NCBI GenBank assembly: GCA_041655765.1
Contig: JBBAEU010000019.1
Span: 1 to 46,258, forward strand
Origin: Brumimicrobium sp041655765
GTDB lineage: Bacteria > Bacteroidota > Bacteroidia > Flavobacteriales_D > Crocinitomicaceae
DNA length: 46,258 bases
Reading direction: 5' to 3'
The position numbers were made by a program, and so were the translations under genes. The notes beneath the pieces were generated by a model, which saw only the letters and a program-made list of their open reading frames with translations, ran no database searches and was not told where the DNA came from. Positions 9,099-17,816 of this stretch are shown in pieces; the first letter of the stretch is position 1; every line of letters begins with the position of its first letter.

Positions 9099-9845
9099 CT
9101 ACTTTTTATTTTTATCCTTGATAAACTGTTCAATCGCCATTGACATTGAAGGTAGGTGTGGTTGCGGTGCATGAATGTCCAATCTCAAGTTGTGGTCAAC
9201 AATTGCTTTGGCTGTTGTAGGCCCAAACGCAGCGATGATTGTTTTATTTTGTTTAAAATCTGGAAAATTTTTAAACAACGACTCAATGTCTGTTGGTGAG
9301 AAAAAAACCAAAATATCATAAAACACATTCTCTAAATCCGATAAATCCGATGCTACAGTTTTGTATAGAACAGCTTTAACATAGTTGATGTTTGCCTTGT
9401 CGAGTGCCTCAGGAATACTATCCCTTAAGATGTTTGAACTTGGAAGTAAAAATTTCTCATTTTTATGTTTCTTGATAGAATCCATCAAATCTTCAATTTT
9501 TTGTTTTCCAAAGAATATTTTACGCTTTCTATAGGTAACATATTTCTGTAGGTAGTAGGCAACTGCCTCAGAAATACAGAAATATTTCATTTCCTTTGGA
9601 ACTTCAAAACGATGCTCTTGAGCCATTCTAAAATAGTGGTCTGCAGCAGTTTTTGAAGTTAAAATAACAGCTGTATGATCTTTAAAATCAATCCTTTGAT
9701 TTCTAAATTCCATCATATCAATCCCCTCTACATGGATAAAAGGACGAAAATCAACCTTTAAGTCATGCTTCTCTGCCAATGAAAGATAAGGATTTCTGTT
9801 ATTTTCAGGCTCAGGTTGTGATACTAATATTGTTTTTACACTCAA
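9099..9845 (-). CDS. hemD: Uroporphyrinogen-III synthase
   Basis: This 248-residue HemD-type enzyme closes and inverts ring D of hydroxymethylbilane to make uroporphyrinogen III in haem synthesis. The family diverges strongly, but the opening ILVSQPEPE, the AVILTSKTAADHYF segment (first-domain core), the SEAVA segment and the late IIAAFGPTTAKAI segment all fit the Bacteroidota version. The only near-terminal start is a TTG at 9845; no ATG or GTG is available at the expected site, so the initiation codon is unusual. It lies 31 bases after the DUF4271 gene, a pairing I know from other Bacteroidota, and is probably co-transcribed with it. Confidence 0.85.
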   Translation of the reverse strand: MSVKTILVSQPEPENNRNPYLSLAEKHDLKVDFRPFIHVEGIDMMEFRNQRIDFKDHTAVILTSKTAADHYFRMAQEHRFEVPKEMKYFCISEAVAYYLQKYVTYRKRKIFFGKQKIEDLMDSIKKHKNEKFLLPSSNILRDSIPEALDKANINYVKAVLYKTVASDLSDLENVFYDILVFFSPTDIESLFKNFPDFKQNKTIIAAFGPTTAKAIVDHNLRLDIHAPQPHLPSMSMAIEQFIKDKNKK

Positions 9846-9876
9846 AATATCGCAATAATTTAATTTCTACATCTAT

Positions 9877-10533
9877 TCAAACTCCAATGAAATAGGTATA
9901 TAAGAGCATATAAATAATGTAAGCTACACCAATTTCAAAAGTGCAAAGATATAAAATTATATAATACCAATTTATATTATTGCGAATAGAAACTAAAATA
10001 CTTCTTGTTAAACGTAAAAACTGAGTAAATAACAGTACGCCTGTTATAATATAAATGAAGGGAACTGAATGTTGAGGATTCAAAATCCAAACAATCACCA
10101 GCGGAGTGATAATTAAGCCTGTGATATAATTAAATAGATTCAGAATCGAAAAAAGCTCTGAAATACGATTTGACTCACCACTAATTAAAGAAGCAACGGC
10201 AAGTGATAGTGTTTGGAGGATATAATAAAGTAGAGGAATAAAAATGATAGATAATTGATTTATATCATAGTATATCCTGAACATATAAAATACGGTACCC
10301 GTCACGATAAAGTAGTTGAACAACAAAAGGGCATTGGTCACACTAAAGAATCGAAATTCACCTTTACTAAAATGAACAGAGCTAAGTGGGTTAAGGAATG
10401 CCAATCTTATTTGGTTGAAGATTGTTATTTTCTGTGTCTTTGTTATGGTTACAATTAATAATGAGCCAATTAAAATATATAAAATCCAGCTAGGGAAAAG
10501 CGGTTCTCGTAATATTAATTCTAGTTCATGCAT
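9877..10533 (-). CDS. DUF4271 membrane protein, hemD-linked
   Basis: This is a roughly 218-residue integral membrane protein with about six hydrophobic helices. It matches in size, topology and position the DUF4271 family found next to hemD in Bacteroidota; its function is unknown. The frame extends upstream to a GTG at 10575, but a perfect TATATTTG promoter element lies within that extension (10558-10565, minus strand). The real start is therefore more likely the ATG at 10533 (MHELELIL). It shares an operon with hemD and is divergent from the acyl-CoA dehydrogenase gene. A role in haem or membrane biology is suggested only by the linkage. Confidence 0.75.
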   Translation of the reverse strand: MHELELILREPLFPSWILYILIGSLLIVTITKTQKITIFNQIRLAFLNPLSSVHFSKGEFRFFSVTNALLLFNYFIVTGTVFYMFRIYYDINQLSIIFIPLLYYILQTLSLAVASLISGESNRISELFSILNLFNYITGLIITPLVIVWILNPQHSVPFIYIITGVLLFTQFLRLTRSILVSIRNNINWYYIILYLCTFEIGVAYIIYMLLYTYFIGV

Positions 10534-10557
10534 ATTAATTGTTGATACAATATTAGG

Positions 10558-10565
10558 CAAATATA
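10558..10565 (-). promoter_or_regulatory. -7 element (TATATTTG) for DUF4271-hemD
   Basis: This is an exact TAnnTTTG match on the minus strand, 24 bases upstream of the ATG at 10533. Its position helps reject the longer GTG-started reading frame. Confidence 0.5.
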
Positions 10566-10758
10566 TTGATTTCACTCATTATTTGTTGAGTCTTATTTAA
10601 AAAATACTTAATTCAAAGTGCTTAAATCAAAAAAATATCAAAAAACCTTCTTATCAATGAAATGTCATCTTTTATAGGAAAACAGAAAAAACAATCATTT
10701 ATTCAAACGATGGTAATTCTTTTTTAAAATCCTCACGCCATTTGCACCTTAAAATGTT

Positions 10759-10766
10759 TATCTTTG
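10759..10766 (+). promoter_or_regulatory. -7 element (TATCTTTG) for the acyl-CoA dehydrogenase gene
   Basis: An exact TAnnTTTG match lies 28 bases upstream of the ATG at 10795. A TTTG lies upstream at 10741-10744, but its spacing is shorter than usual for a -33 element. The rest of this 10534-10794 divergent region shows no other clear structure. Confidence 0.5.
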
Positions 10767-10794
10767 CCCAAAATATTATCTAAAAAGAAAAGAA

Positions 10795-11991
10795 ATGAAG
10801 TCAGATCTATATACACATCCTGATTATTACAATATGGATGATTTGTTAACAGAAGAACACAAGTTGATTCGCGATACTGTTCGGGCGTGGGTAAAAAAAG
10901 ATTTATCACCAATCATTGAAGAGCATTATGAAAATGCTACTTTTCCAAAAGAAGTTTTAAAAGGATTTGGTGAAGTTGGTGCATTTGGTCCTTACATTCC
11001 TTCTGAATACGGTGGACCAGGACTGGATCAAATTTCTTATGGTATCATCATGCAAGAAATTGAACGTTGTGATAGTGGAATGCGTTCAACAGCATCTGTT
11101 CAAAGTTCTTTAGTGATGTATCCAATTTATCAATTTGGTTCTGAGGAGCAAAAAAGAAAATATTTACCAAAGTTAGCAACTGGCGAAATGATGGGATGTT
11201 TTGGTTTGACTGAACCTGATTATGGCTCGAATCCAGGTGGCATGGTTACCAATATTAAGGATATGGGCGATCATTATTTGCTGAATGGAGCAAAAATGTG
11301 GATTTCTAATGCTCCTTTTGCTGATATTGCTGTCGTTTGGGCAAAAAATGAAGCTGGTAGAATCAAAGGGATAATTGTTGAACGTGGAATGGAAGGCTTT
11401 TCTACTCCAGAAATGATAGGAAAACATTCTTTACGAGCTTCCACAACAGGGGAATTGATTTTTCAGAATGTCAAAGTGCCAAAAGAAAATTTATTGCCAG
11501 GAAAAGATGGGTTGGGTGCGCCATTGAATTGTTTAGATTCTGCCCGATACGGAATTGCTTGGGGAGCTTTGGGTGCAGCAATGGATTGTTACGATCAGGC
11601 ACTAAGATATTCAAAAGAAAGAATTCAATTTAATGTGCCAATTGCAGCGTTTCAGTTAACACAAAAAAAATTGGCTGAAATGATTACTGAAATCACTAAA
11701 GGACAACTTTTATTATTCCGTTTGGGACAGCTTAAAAATGAGAATAAAGCAACAACTTCTCAAATTTCAATGGCAAAAAGAAACAGCGTTGAAGTAGCCT
11801 TGAAGATTGCTAGAGAAGCAAGGCAAATCCTCGGGGCAATGGGGATAACCAATGAATATTCCATTATGCGACACATGGCAAATTTAGAGTCAGTTGTAAC
11901 ATACGAAGGAACACATGATATTCATTTATTGATTACGGGAGCAGACGTTACTGGTATTTCTGCATTTACACGAGAAATGCCTAATAAATAG
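10795..11991 (+). CDS. gcdH: Glutaryl-CoA dehydrogenase-type acyl-CoA dehydrogenase
   Basis: This 398-residue flavoprotein has the full acyl-CoA dehydrogenase fold. The segments ARYGIAWGALGAAMDC, KLAEMITEITKGQ and TYEGTHDIHLLITG match glutaryl-CoA dehydrogenase more closely than the straight-chain enzymes, with E371 in the YEGTHDIH motif as the catalytic base. Glutaryl-CoA dehydrogenase oxidises and decarboxylates glutaryl-CoA to crotonyl-CoA in lysine and tryptophan breakdown, passing electrons to ETF. It is preceded by its own promoter and looks monocistronic. No ETF or other lysine-degradation gene is in the window. Substrate assignment rests on motif similarity; another short-chain acyl-CoA remains possible. 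Confidence 0.88.
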   Translation: MKSDLYTHPDYYNMDDLLTEEHKLIRDTVRAWVKKDLSPIIEEHYENATFPKEVLKGFGEVGAFGPYIPSEYGGPGLDQISYGIIMQEIERCDSGMRSTASVQSSLVMYPIYQFGSEEQKRKYLPKLATGEMMGCFGLTEPDYGSNPGGMVTNIKDMGDHYLLNGAKMWISNAPFADIAVVWAKNEAGRIKGIIVERGMEGFSTPEMIGKHSLRASTTGELIFQNVKVPKENLLPGKDGLGAPLNCLDSARYGIAWGALGAAMDCYDQALRYSKERIQFNVPIAAFQLTQKKLAEMITEITKGQLLLFRLGQLKNENKATTSQISMAKRNSVEVALKIAREARQILGAMGITNEYSIMRHMANLESVVTYEGTHDIHLLITGADVTGISAFTREMPNK

Positions 11992-12142
11992 TCTTAAAAT
12001 AGATTTAGAATAAGAAGAAAAATCATTTAGAAAAACTAAGATTAATCGAGTAATTAGTTAAATCGAACGATAGTGTTTTTTGATTTTTTTTGTATTCACT
12101 AAAAAATAATACGGAATATTCGTTGTTTTCCTAAAAAATACA

Positions 12143-12150
12143 TATATTTG
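12143..12150 (+). promoter_or_regulatory. -7 element (TATATTTG) for rimP-nusA-infB
   Basis: An exact TAnnTTTG match has a TTG at 12123-12125, 17 bases upstream, as a possible -33 element. It predicts a 5' leader of about 55 bases before rimP, and that leader contains the hairpin at 12180-12204. Confidence 0.55.
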
Positions 12151-12179
12151 CACTGTTTTACAACGAAAGTGAAGAGAAC

Positions 12180-12204
12180 GAGGGGACAAAAAGTCCCCTC
12201 TTTT
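12180..12204 (+). promoter_or_regulatory. Leader hairpin with T tract before rimP (possible attenuator)
   Basis: A perfect 8-bp stem (12180-12187 with 12193-12200) has an AAAAA loop and is followed by TTTT at 12201-12204, just before the rimP ATG at 12213. It has the form of an intrinsic terminator but lies between the predicted promoter and the first gene. That placement suggests attenuation or control by NusA, which is encoded in the same operon. It could alternatively end transcription arriving from the dehydrogenase gene upstream. Confidence 0.6.
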
Positions 12205-12212
12205 CATAATTG

Positions 12213-12695
12213 ATGATTGATAGAGACCAAATAGAACAGCTAGCGATAGAACGAATAAATGAACTAGACAAAGGTTTGTTTATTGTTGATATTTCTGTGT
12301 CTAGAGGAAATAAAATCATTGTGGAATTAGATACTGTGGAAGGAAATGTCGCGATAGACGATTGTATTTCCGTATCTCGAAATATTGAGCATAATCTTGA
12401 TAGAGACAAAGAAGATTTTGAGTTACAAGTTTCTTCAGCAGGATTAGACAAACCTTTTCGTGTACTGCAACAGTATAAAAAAAATATAGGCAAAGTAGTA
12501 AAAGTACAACTAATCGAAAATAACAAAACGTTAGAAGGAGTACTAACCTTTGCAGATGAAAACGGAATTAAAATAGAAACTTCTACCAAAGAGCGTATCG
12601 AAGGTAGAAAGAAAAAAGAGTGGGTGAAAACAGAACATGAGTTTACTTACGAAGAGATAAAAGAAACAAAAATTGTAATATCATTTAAAAACTGA
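12213..12695 (+). CDS. rimP: Ribosome maturation factor RimP
   Basis: This roughly 160-residue RimP protein is needed for maturation of the 30S ribosomal subunit in the cytoplasm. The N-terminal domain includes the typical DCISVSRNIEHNLD and ELQVSSAGLDKPFRV segments (compare the family EVSSPGLDRPL pattern). The C-terminal SH3-like domain carries GKVVKVQL. The frame can start at a TTG at 12210, but the ATG three bases later is preferred. It is followed by nusA after 4 bases, the standard rimP-nusA-infB order, and is preceded by a strong leader hairpin. Confidence 0.92.
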   Translation: MIDRDQIEQLAIERINELDKGLFIVDISVSRGNKIIVELDTVEGNVAIDDCISVSRNIEHNLDRDKEDFELQVSSAGLDKPFRVLQQYKKNIGKVVKVQLIENNKTLEGVLTFADENGIKIETSTKERIEGRKKKEWVKTEHEFTYEEIKETKIVISFKN

Positions 12696-12699
12696 ACGA

Positions 12700-13938
12700 A
12701 TGGACAGTCTAAATTTAATAGAGTCGTTTACTGAATTTAAGGAATTCAAAGACATTGATAGACAAACGATGATGCGTGTTTTAGAAGACGTGTTTAGGTC
12801 AATCTTAAAAAAGAAATACGGGACAGATGAACACTGCGATATTGTCTTAAATATTGATAAAGGTGACTTTGAAATATGGGTAAACAAAGAAATCGTGCCA
12901 GACGGAGAAGTGGAAGATCCAAATACAGAGATTGCATTGTCTCAGGCGGTTAAAATTGAACCAGATTTTGAAGTGGGAGAAGAAGTGTCTGAAGAAATTA
13001 AATTTGAAGATTTTGGTAGAAGAAATATCCTTGCACTTCGTCAAAATTTAATGGGAAGAATCTTAGAGCTTGAAAAAGATAAACTATATAGGCTTTATAA
13101 AGATAGAATTGGAGAAATTATTACAGGTGAAGTTTACCAAGTTTGGAAAAAAGAAATTCTTATCCTTGATGATGAAGGAAATGAATTAATCCTCCCAAAA
13201 TCTGAACAAATTCCTTCTGATTACTTTAAAAAAGGAGAAACTGTTCGCTCTGTTGTTGCAAAAGTTGATATGAGAAACAATTCTCCTGTAATTATTCTCT
13301 CTCGTACAGCACCTGAGTTCCTTGAGAGATTATTTGAATTGGAAGTACCTGAAGTATTTGATGGATTGATAACCATTAAGAAAATTGTACGTGTTCCAGG
13401 TGAAAGAGCTAAAGTAGCGGTTGAGTCTTATGATGATAGAATCGACCCTGTTGGAGCTTGTGTTGGAGTGAAAGGTTCACGTATCCACGGAATTGTGAGA
13501 GAATTGAGAAATGAAAATATTGATGTGATTAATTATACAAATAACCCGCAATTATACATCCAAAGAGCACTTTCTCCAGCCAAGGTTTCTTCAATAGAAA
13601 TTTTTGAAGAGGAAAAAAGAGCTGATGTATATTTAAAACCAGACCAAGTTTCATTGGCAATTGGTAAGGGAGGATATAATATACGTCTTGCTTCTCGTCT
13701 GACAGATTACGAAATTGATGTGTACAGAGAAGGAGCCGAAGAAATTGATGATGTTGATTTGGATGAGTTTGGAGATGAAATAGATGGATGGATTATTGAT
13801 GAGTTAAAGAGAATTGGTTGCGACACTGCAAAATCTGTTCTTGAACTCGATATGAATGATTTGTTAAGTAGAACTGAACTAGAAGAAGAAACTATACGCG
13901 AAGTGATAAGTATCTTAGAATCAGAATTCGAACAATAA
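12700..13938 (+). CDS. nusA: Transcription termination/antitermination factor NusA
   Basis: This 412-residue NusA binds RNA polymerase and nascent RNA, modulating pausing, termination and antitermination. In order it has the N-terminal polymerase-binding domain (about 1-130), an S1 domain beginning GEIITGEVYQVWKKE, and two KH domains with VGACVGVKGSRIHGIV and SLAIGKGGYNIRLASRL. A short helix-hairpin-helix-like acidic tail of about 60 residues follows (DELKRIGCDTAKSVLEL). This matches the single-tail form seen outside the Gammaproteobacteria. It is tightly spaced after rimP and 62 bases before infB. As part of its own operon it could act on the rimP leader hairpin. Confidence 0.95.
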   Translation: MDSLNLIESFTEFKEFKDIDRQTMMRVLEDVFRSILKKKYGTDEHCDIVLNIDKGDFEIWVNKEIVPDGEVEDPNTEIALSQAVKIEPDFEVGEEVSEEIKFEDFGRRNILALRQNLMGRILELEKDKLYRLYKDRIGEIITGEVYQVWKKEILILDDEGNELILPKSEQIPSDYFKKGETVRSVVAKVDMRNNSPVIILSRTAPEFLERLFELEVPEVFDGLITIKKIVRVPGERAKVAVESYDDRIDPVGACVGVKGSRIHGIVRELRNENIDVINYTNNPQLYIQRALSPAKVSSIEIFEEEKRADVYLKPDQVSLAIGKGGYNIRLASRLTDYEIDVYREGAEEIDDVDLDEFGDEIDGWIIDELKRIGCDTAKSVLELDMNDLLSRTELEEETIREVISILESEFEQ

Positions 13939-14000
13939 GGTTAATAATAAGACTTAATCATCAAGAACAAAAATTTAATAAAAAAGTTAGGACACAATAT

Positions 14001-16742
14001 ATGGCCGGTAAAGTAAAAAGATTAAGTAAAGTAGCACGGGATCTCAACGTGGGAATCTCTACACTTGTTGAATTCTTGGCTTCTAAAGGAATTGAGATTG
14101 AATCAAGCCCAAATACAAAGTTAGAACCAGAATACTACGAGATTTTAAGTGATGAATTCGCCGAGGATCAGTCGCTTAAAGAAGAGGTTGATAAAAAGGG
14201 GGCTATCACGCGAGATAAAAATCGAGAAAGCGTCTCTATAAAAACACGTGAAGAGCAAGTAGAGAAAGATGATAAGATAGCAGAAAAGCCTGTTAAAGAG
14301 ATAGAGGAGAAAACAGCTTTAAAAGAAGAATCGAAAGTGGATGAAGTCGATGAGTCAAAAGAAGACTTAGATGATGTGAAAATCCCCGAAGAAAAAGAGG
14401 AAACTGCTAAAACTGGAGTTACTGTACTTGGTAAAATTGATCTCTCAAAAATTAGTTCAGATACACGCCCTAAAAAAGGCGAAAAATCTGACAAAAAGAA
14501 AGATGCCAAACCAATTGAAAAAACTAAACCAGCAGCGAAAAAAGAACCAGAGAAGGAAATAGAGAAAACAGTAGAAAAGCCGAAAGAAAAAAAGGAGGAA
14601 GATATAAAACCTGAACTGATAACGGCTCAAACTGACAAGCTGACTGGTCCTACAATTGTGGGAAAAATTGATCTAAAAGACTTCGAAGCTAAGAAAAAAG
14701 ATAAAGATAAGTCGAAACAACACAAAGAAGCCTCCGCAGATAAAAGAAAACGTAAGAGAATTCGTAAAGTAGATGTCGATAAACAAGCCAGCAAACATAA
14801 ACCTAGAAAAGGTAAAAGCGAAAAACCAGATAAACCTGAAATTTCTGAAAAAGAAATTGAAAAAGAAATAAAAGAAACCTTAGCAAGACTGCAAGGTCGT
14901 AAAAAATCTAAAGCATCAAAAAACAGAAGAGCAAAAAGAGAGTTTGACGCTGAAAGAAGAGAAAAAGAACTGGAAAGAGAGTTAGAAGAAGAGTCAATCT
15001 TAAAACTTACTGAATTTGTTTCTGTTTCTGAGTTAGCATCTATGATGGATGTTCAAGCAACAGAAGTAATTTCTGTTTGTATGTCCTTGGGTATTTTCGC
15101 ATCAATCAACCAAAGATTGGACGCAGAAACAATTCAGATTGTAGCGGAAGAATTTGGCTTTGATGTTGAGTTTGTTTCGGCTGATATCCAAGAAGCAATT
15201 CCTGTTGTTGAAGATAAACCTGAAGACTTGGTTGAGCGTCCTCCGATTATTACGGTGATGGGACACGTTGATCATGGTAAAACTTCCTTGCTTGACTATA
15301 TTCGCCAGGCTAGTGTTACTGATGGTGAGGCTGGAGGAATTACTCAGCATATCGGTGCATATTCAGTTTTACATAAGGGAAAAAGATTAACTTTCCTTGA
15401 CACTCCTGGTCACGAAGCCTTTACAGCAATGAGGGCCAGAGGTGCGCAAGTAACTGATGTTGCTATTATTATTATAGCGGCAGATGATGACGTGATGCCT
15501 CAAACAAAAGAAGCGATTTCTCACGCACAAGCTGCGAATGTACCAATGGTTTTTGCAATTAATAAAATAGATAAACCAACGGCAAATGCTGATAAAATTA
15601 GAGAACAACTTTCCTCAATGAATATTCTTGTAGAAGAATGGGGTGGTAAATATCAAGCACAAGAAATCTCTGCTAAAAAAGGATTGAATATTGAAGATTT
15701 ATTAGAAAAAGTGATTCTCGAAGCGGATCTTTTGGAATTAAAGGCAAATCCAAAGAAAAATGCACTCGGAACGGTACTTGAGTCTTCATTAGATAAAGGA
15801 AAAGGTTATGTAACTAATATGCTCGTAGAGGCAGGAACGTTGAAAGTAGGAGATATTGTTCTTGCAGGAATGCATACAGGTAGGGTGAGAGCAATGTTGA
15901 ATGAACATGGAAAAAATATCGATGCTGCACCACCTTCAACTCCCGTATCCGTCCTCGGAATAAATGGTGCGCCTAATGCAGGTGATAAGTTTCACGTTAT
16001 GGACGATGAACGTGAAGCAAGAAATATTGCTACGCGAAGAGAACAATTATACAGAGAACAAGGATTGCGTACGCAAAAACATATTACCCTTGATGAAATC
16101 GGTCGTCGTTTAGCAATTGGAGATTTCCAAGAGTTAAACTTAATTATAAAAGGTGACGTGGATGGTTCTATCGAGGCATTATCCGATTCGTTGCTTAAAT
16201 TGTCAACTGAAGAAATTCAAGTGAATATTATTCATAAAGCGGTTGGTGCAATTACAGAAGCAGATGTTAACCTTGCTTCGGCGTCAGAGGCCATAATTAT
16301 TGGTTTCCAAGTGCGACCAACTGTTGCAGCAAGAAAAATTGCCGACGAAGAACAAATTGATATCAGATTATATTCTGTCATATATAAAGCAATTGAAGAA
16401 TTAAAATCTGCTATGGAAGGAATGTTGTCACCTGACATTGAGGAGGTGATTGTAGGTACTGCTGAGGTTAGAGAAATTTTTAACATCTCTAAAGTTGGTA
16501 CAATTGCTGGATGTTTTGTTACTTCTGGATACATTCAAAGAAATTCATTAATTCGTCTGATTAGAGATGGTATCGTAATTCATGAGGGTACATTGGGCTC
16601 TCTAAAACGATTTAAAGATGATGTAAAAGAAGTGAAAAACCAATACGAATGTGGATTAAATATCAATAATTTTAACGATATTAAAGTTGGTGATATCATT
16701 GAAGTGTACGAACAACGTGAGGTGGCAAGAAAATTAAAATAA
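14001..16742 (+). CDS. infB: Translation initiation factor IF-2
   Basis: This 913-residue translational GTPase delivers initiator tRNA to the 30S subunit. An IF2-N domain opens the protein (VARDLNVGISTLVEFLASKG). A long charged Lys/Glu-rich linker of some 300 residues follows. The G domain begins near residue 420 with GHVDHGKTSLLDYIR (G1), DTPGHEAF (G3), NKID (G4) and SAKKG (G5), and domains II to IV follow. The linker holds two similar short motifs, TGVTVLGKIDL (138-148) and TGPTIVGKIDL (215-225), 77 residues apart. The gene is third in the operon, and thiL follows after 30 bases. Confidence 0.96.
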   Translation: MAGKVKRLSKVARDLNVGISTLVEFLASKGIEIESSPNTKLEPEYYEILSDEFAEDQSLKEEVDKKGAITRDKNRESVSIKTREEQVEKDDKIAEKPVKEIEEKTALKEESKVDEVDESKEDLDDVKIPEEKEETAKTGVTVLGKIDLSKISSDTRPKKGEKSDKKKDAKPIEKTKPAAKKEPEKEIEKTVEKPKEKKEEDIKPELITAQTDKLTGPTIVGKIDLKDFEAKKKDKDKSKQHKEASADKRKRKRIRKVDVDKQASKHKPRKGKSEKPDKPEISEKEIEKEIKETLARLQGRKKSKASKNRRAKREFDAERREKELERELEEESILKLTEFVSVSELASMMDVQATEVISVCMSLGIFASINQRLDAETIQIVAEEFGFDVEFVSADIQEAIPVVEDKPEDLVERPPIITVMGHVDHGKTSLLDYIRQASVTDGEAGGITQHIGAYSVLHKGKRLTFLDTPGHEAFTAMRARGAQVTDVAIIIIAADDDVMPQTKEAISHAQAANVPMVFAINKIDKPTANADKIREQLSSMNILVEEWGGKYQAQEISAKKGLNIEDLLEKVILEADLLELKANPKKNALGTVLESSLDKGKGYVTNMLVEAGTLKVGDIVLAGMHTGRVRAMLNEHGKNIDAAPPSTPVSVLGINGAPNAGDKFHVMDDEREARNIATRREQLYREQGLRTQKHITLDEIGRRLAIGDFQELNLIIKGDVDGSIEALSDSLLKLSTEEIQVNIIHKAVGAITEADVNLASASEAIIIGFQVRPTVAARKIADEEQIDIRLYSVIYKAIEELKSAMEGMLSPDIEEVIVGTAEVREIFNISKVGTIAGCFVTSGYIQRNSLIRLIRDGIVIHEGTLGSLKRFKDDVKEVKNQYECGLNINNFNDIKVGDIIEVYEQREVARKLK

Positions 16743-16772
16743 TAGATTTTCTTCTAAATATTCTATCGAAAT

Positions 16773-17816
16773 ATGAGCGATAAAAGAACAGAGCTAGAAG
16801 AACTGGGTGAGTTCGGCTTGATTGAAACGTTGACAAAGAATTTTAAAAGTCAAATTCCTTCTACCATCTATGGCGTAGGTGATGATTGTGCGGTTATTGA
16901 GAGAGATGAAAATACCGTAACACTCGTTACAACAGATGCTCTTTTAGAAGGTATTCACTTTAATTTGATGTACACACCTCTCAAACATCTAGGCTATAAA
17001 GCTGTTATATCTAACCTTTCTGATGTGTACGCAATGAACGGCGTAGCTGAACAAATTACAGTAACAATTGCAGTTTCAAACCGTTTTCCAAAAGAAGCCC
17101 TTGTTGAATTATACGATGGAATCAAAACAGCTTGTGATATTTATCAAGTAGATTTGGTAGGTGGAGATACAACTACATCGCTCTCTGGATTAATGATTTC
17201 GATTACTGCAATCGGTGTTGCAAACAAAGAAGATGTTGTTTATAGAAGTGGAGCTAAAGAGAAAGAATTAATCGTTGTTTCAGGAGATTTGGGTGGTGCA
17301 TACATGGGATTGCAAATTTTAGAAAGAGAAAAATCTGTTTTTAAATCAAATCCTGATATTCAACCGGATTTAGATGGATACGATTACATTTTAGAAAGAC
17401 AATTGAAACCAGAAGCAAGGAAAGATATTGTCAAACTTTTGAAAGATTTAGGGGTAAAACCAACCTCTATGATTGATATTTCTGACGGATTGGCTTCTGA
17501 AGTATTACACTTATGCAAACAATCTAATTTGGGAGCAAACATCTACGATGATAAGTTGCCAATAGACCCAAAAACATCGACAACTGCCATAGATTTTGAT
17601 ATTTCTCCAACTACCGCAGTTATGAATGGTGGAGAGGATTATGAACTTCTGTTTTCTATCAAACAAGAGGACTTCGATAAAATTAAAGGTAATCCTAATT
17701 TAACGGTTATTGGACATTTTACAGCAAAAGATTCTGGCGTTTATTTAATCGATAGGCAAGGCGCAGCTTTTGAAATTAAGGCACAAGGTTGGAATCATTT
17801 CAAGAAAAAAGATTAA
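16773..17816 (+). CDS. thiL: Thiamine-monophosphate kinase
   Basis: This 347-residue ThiL phosphorylates thiamine monophosphate to the active cofactor thiamine diphosphate. Family marks are GVGDDCAVI, TTDALLEGIHF, KHLGYKAVISNLSDVYAMNG, DLVGGDTTT and the late NGGEDYELLF. It lies 30 bases after infB on the same strand, so it is probably read from the same transcript. Its stop codon overlaps that of the convergent amidotransferase-like gene within TTAA at 17813-17816, leaving no room for a terminator between them. Confidence 0.94.
   Translation: MSDKRTELEELGEFGLIETLTKNFKSQIPSTIYGVGDDCAVIERDENTVTLVTTDALLEGIHFNLMYTPLKHLGYKAVISNLSDVYAMNGVAEQITVTIAVSNRFPKEALVELYDGIKTACDIYQVDLVGGDTTTSLSGLMISITAIGVANKEDVVYRSGAKEKELIVVSGDLGGAYMGLQILEREKSVFKSNPDIQPDLDGYDYILERQLKPEARKDIVKLLKDLGVKPTSMIDISDGLASEVLHLCKQSNLGANIYDDKLPIDPKTSTTAIDFDISPTTAVMNGGEDYELLFSIKQEDFDKIKGNPNLTVIGHFTAKDSGVYLIDRQGAAFEIKAQGWNHFKKKD

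Noticed and set aside
10534..10575. GTG-started extension of the DUF4271 protein
   Set aside because: The extension contains an exact TAnnTTTG promoter element and a good ATG follows at 10533.
12158..12589. Antisense 143-codon frame over rimP
   Set aside because: rimP is a well-supported gene in its standard operon; the antisense frame has no family features and includes the leader hairpin.
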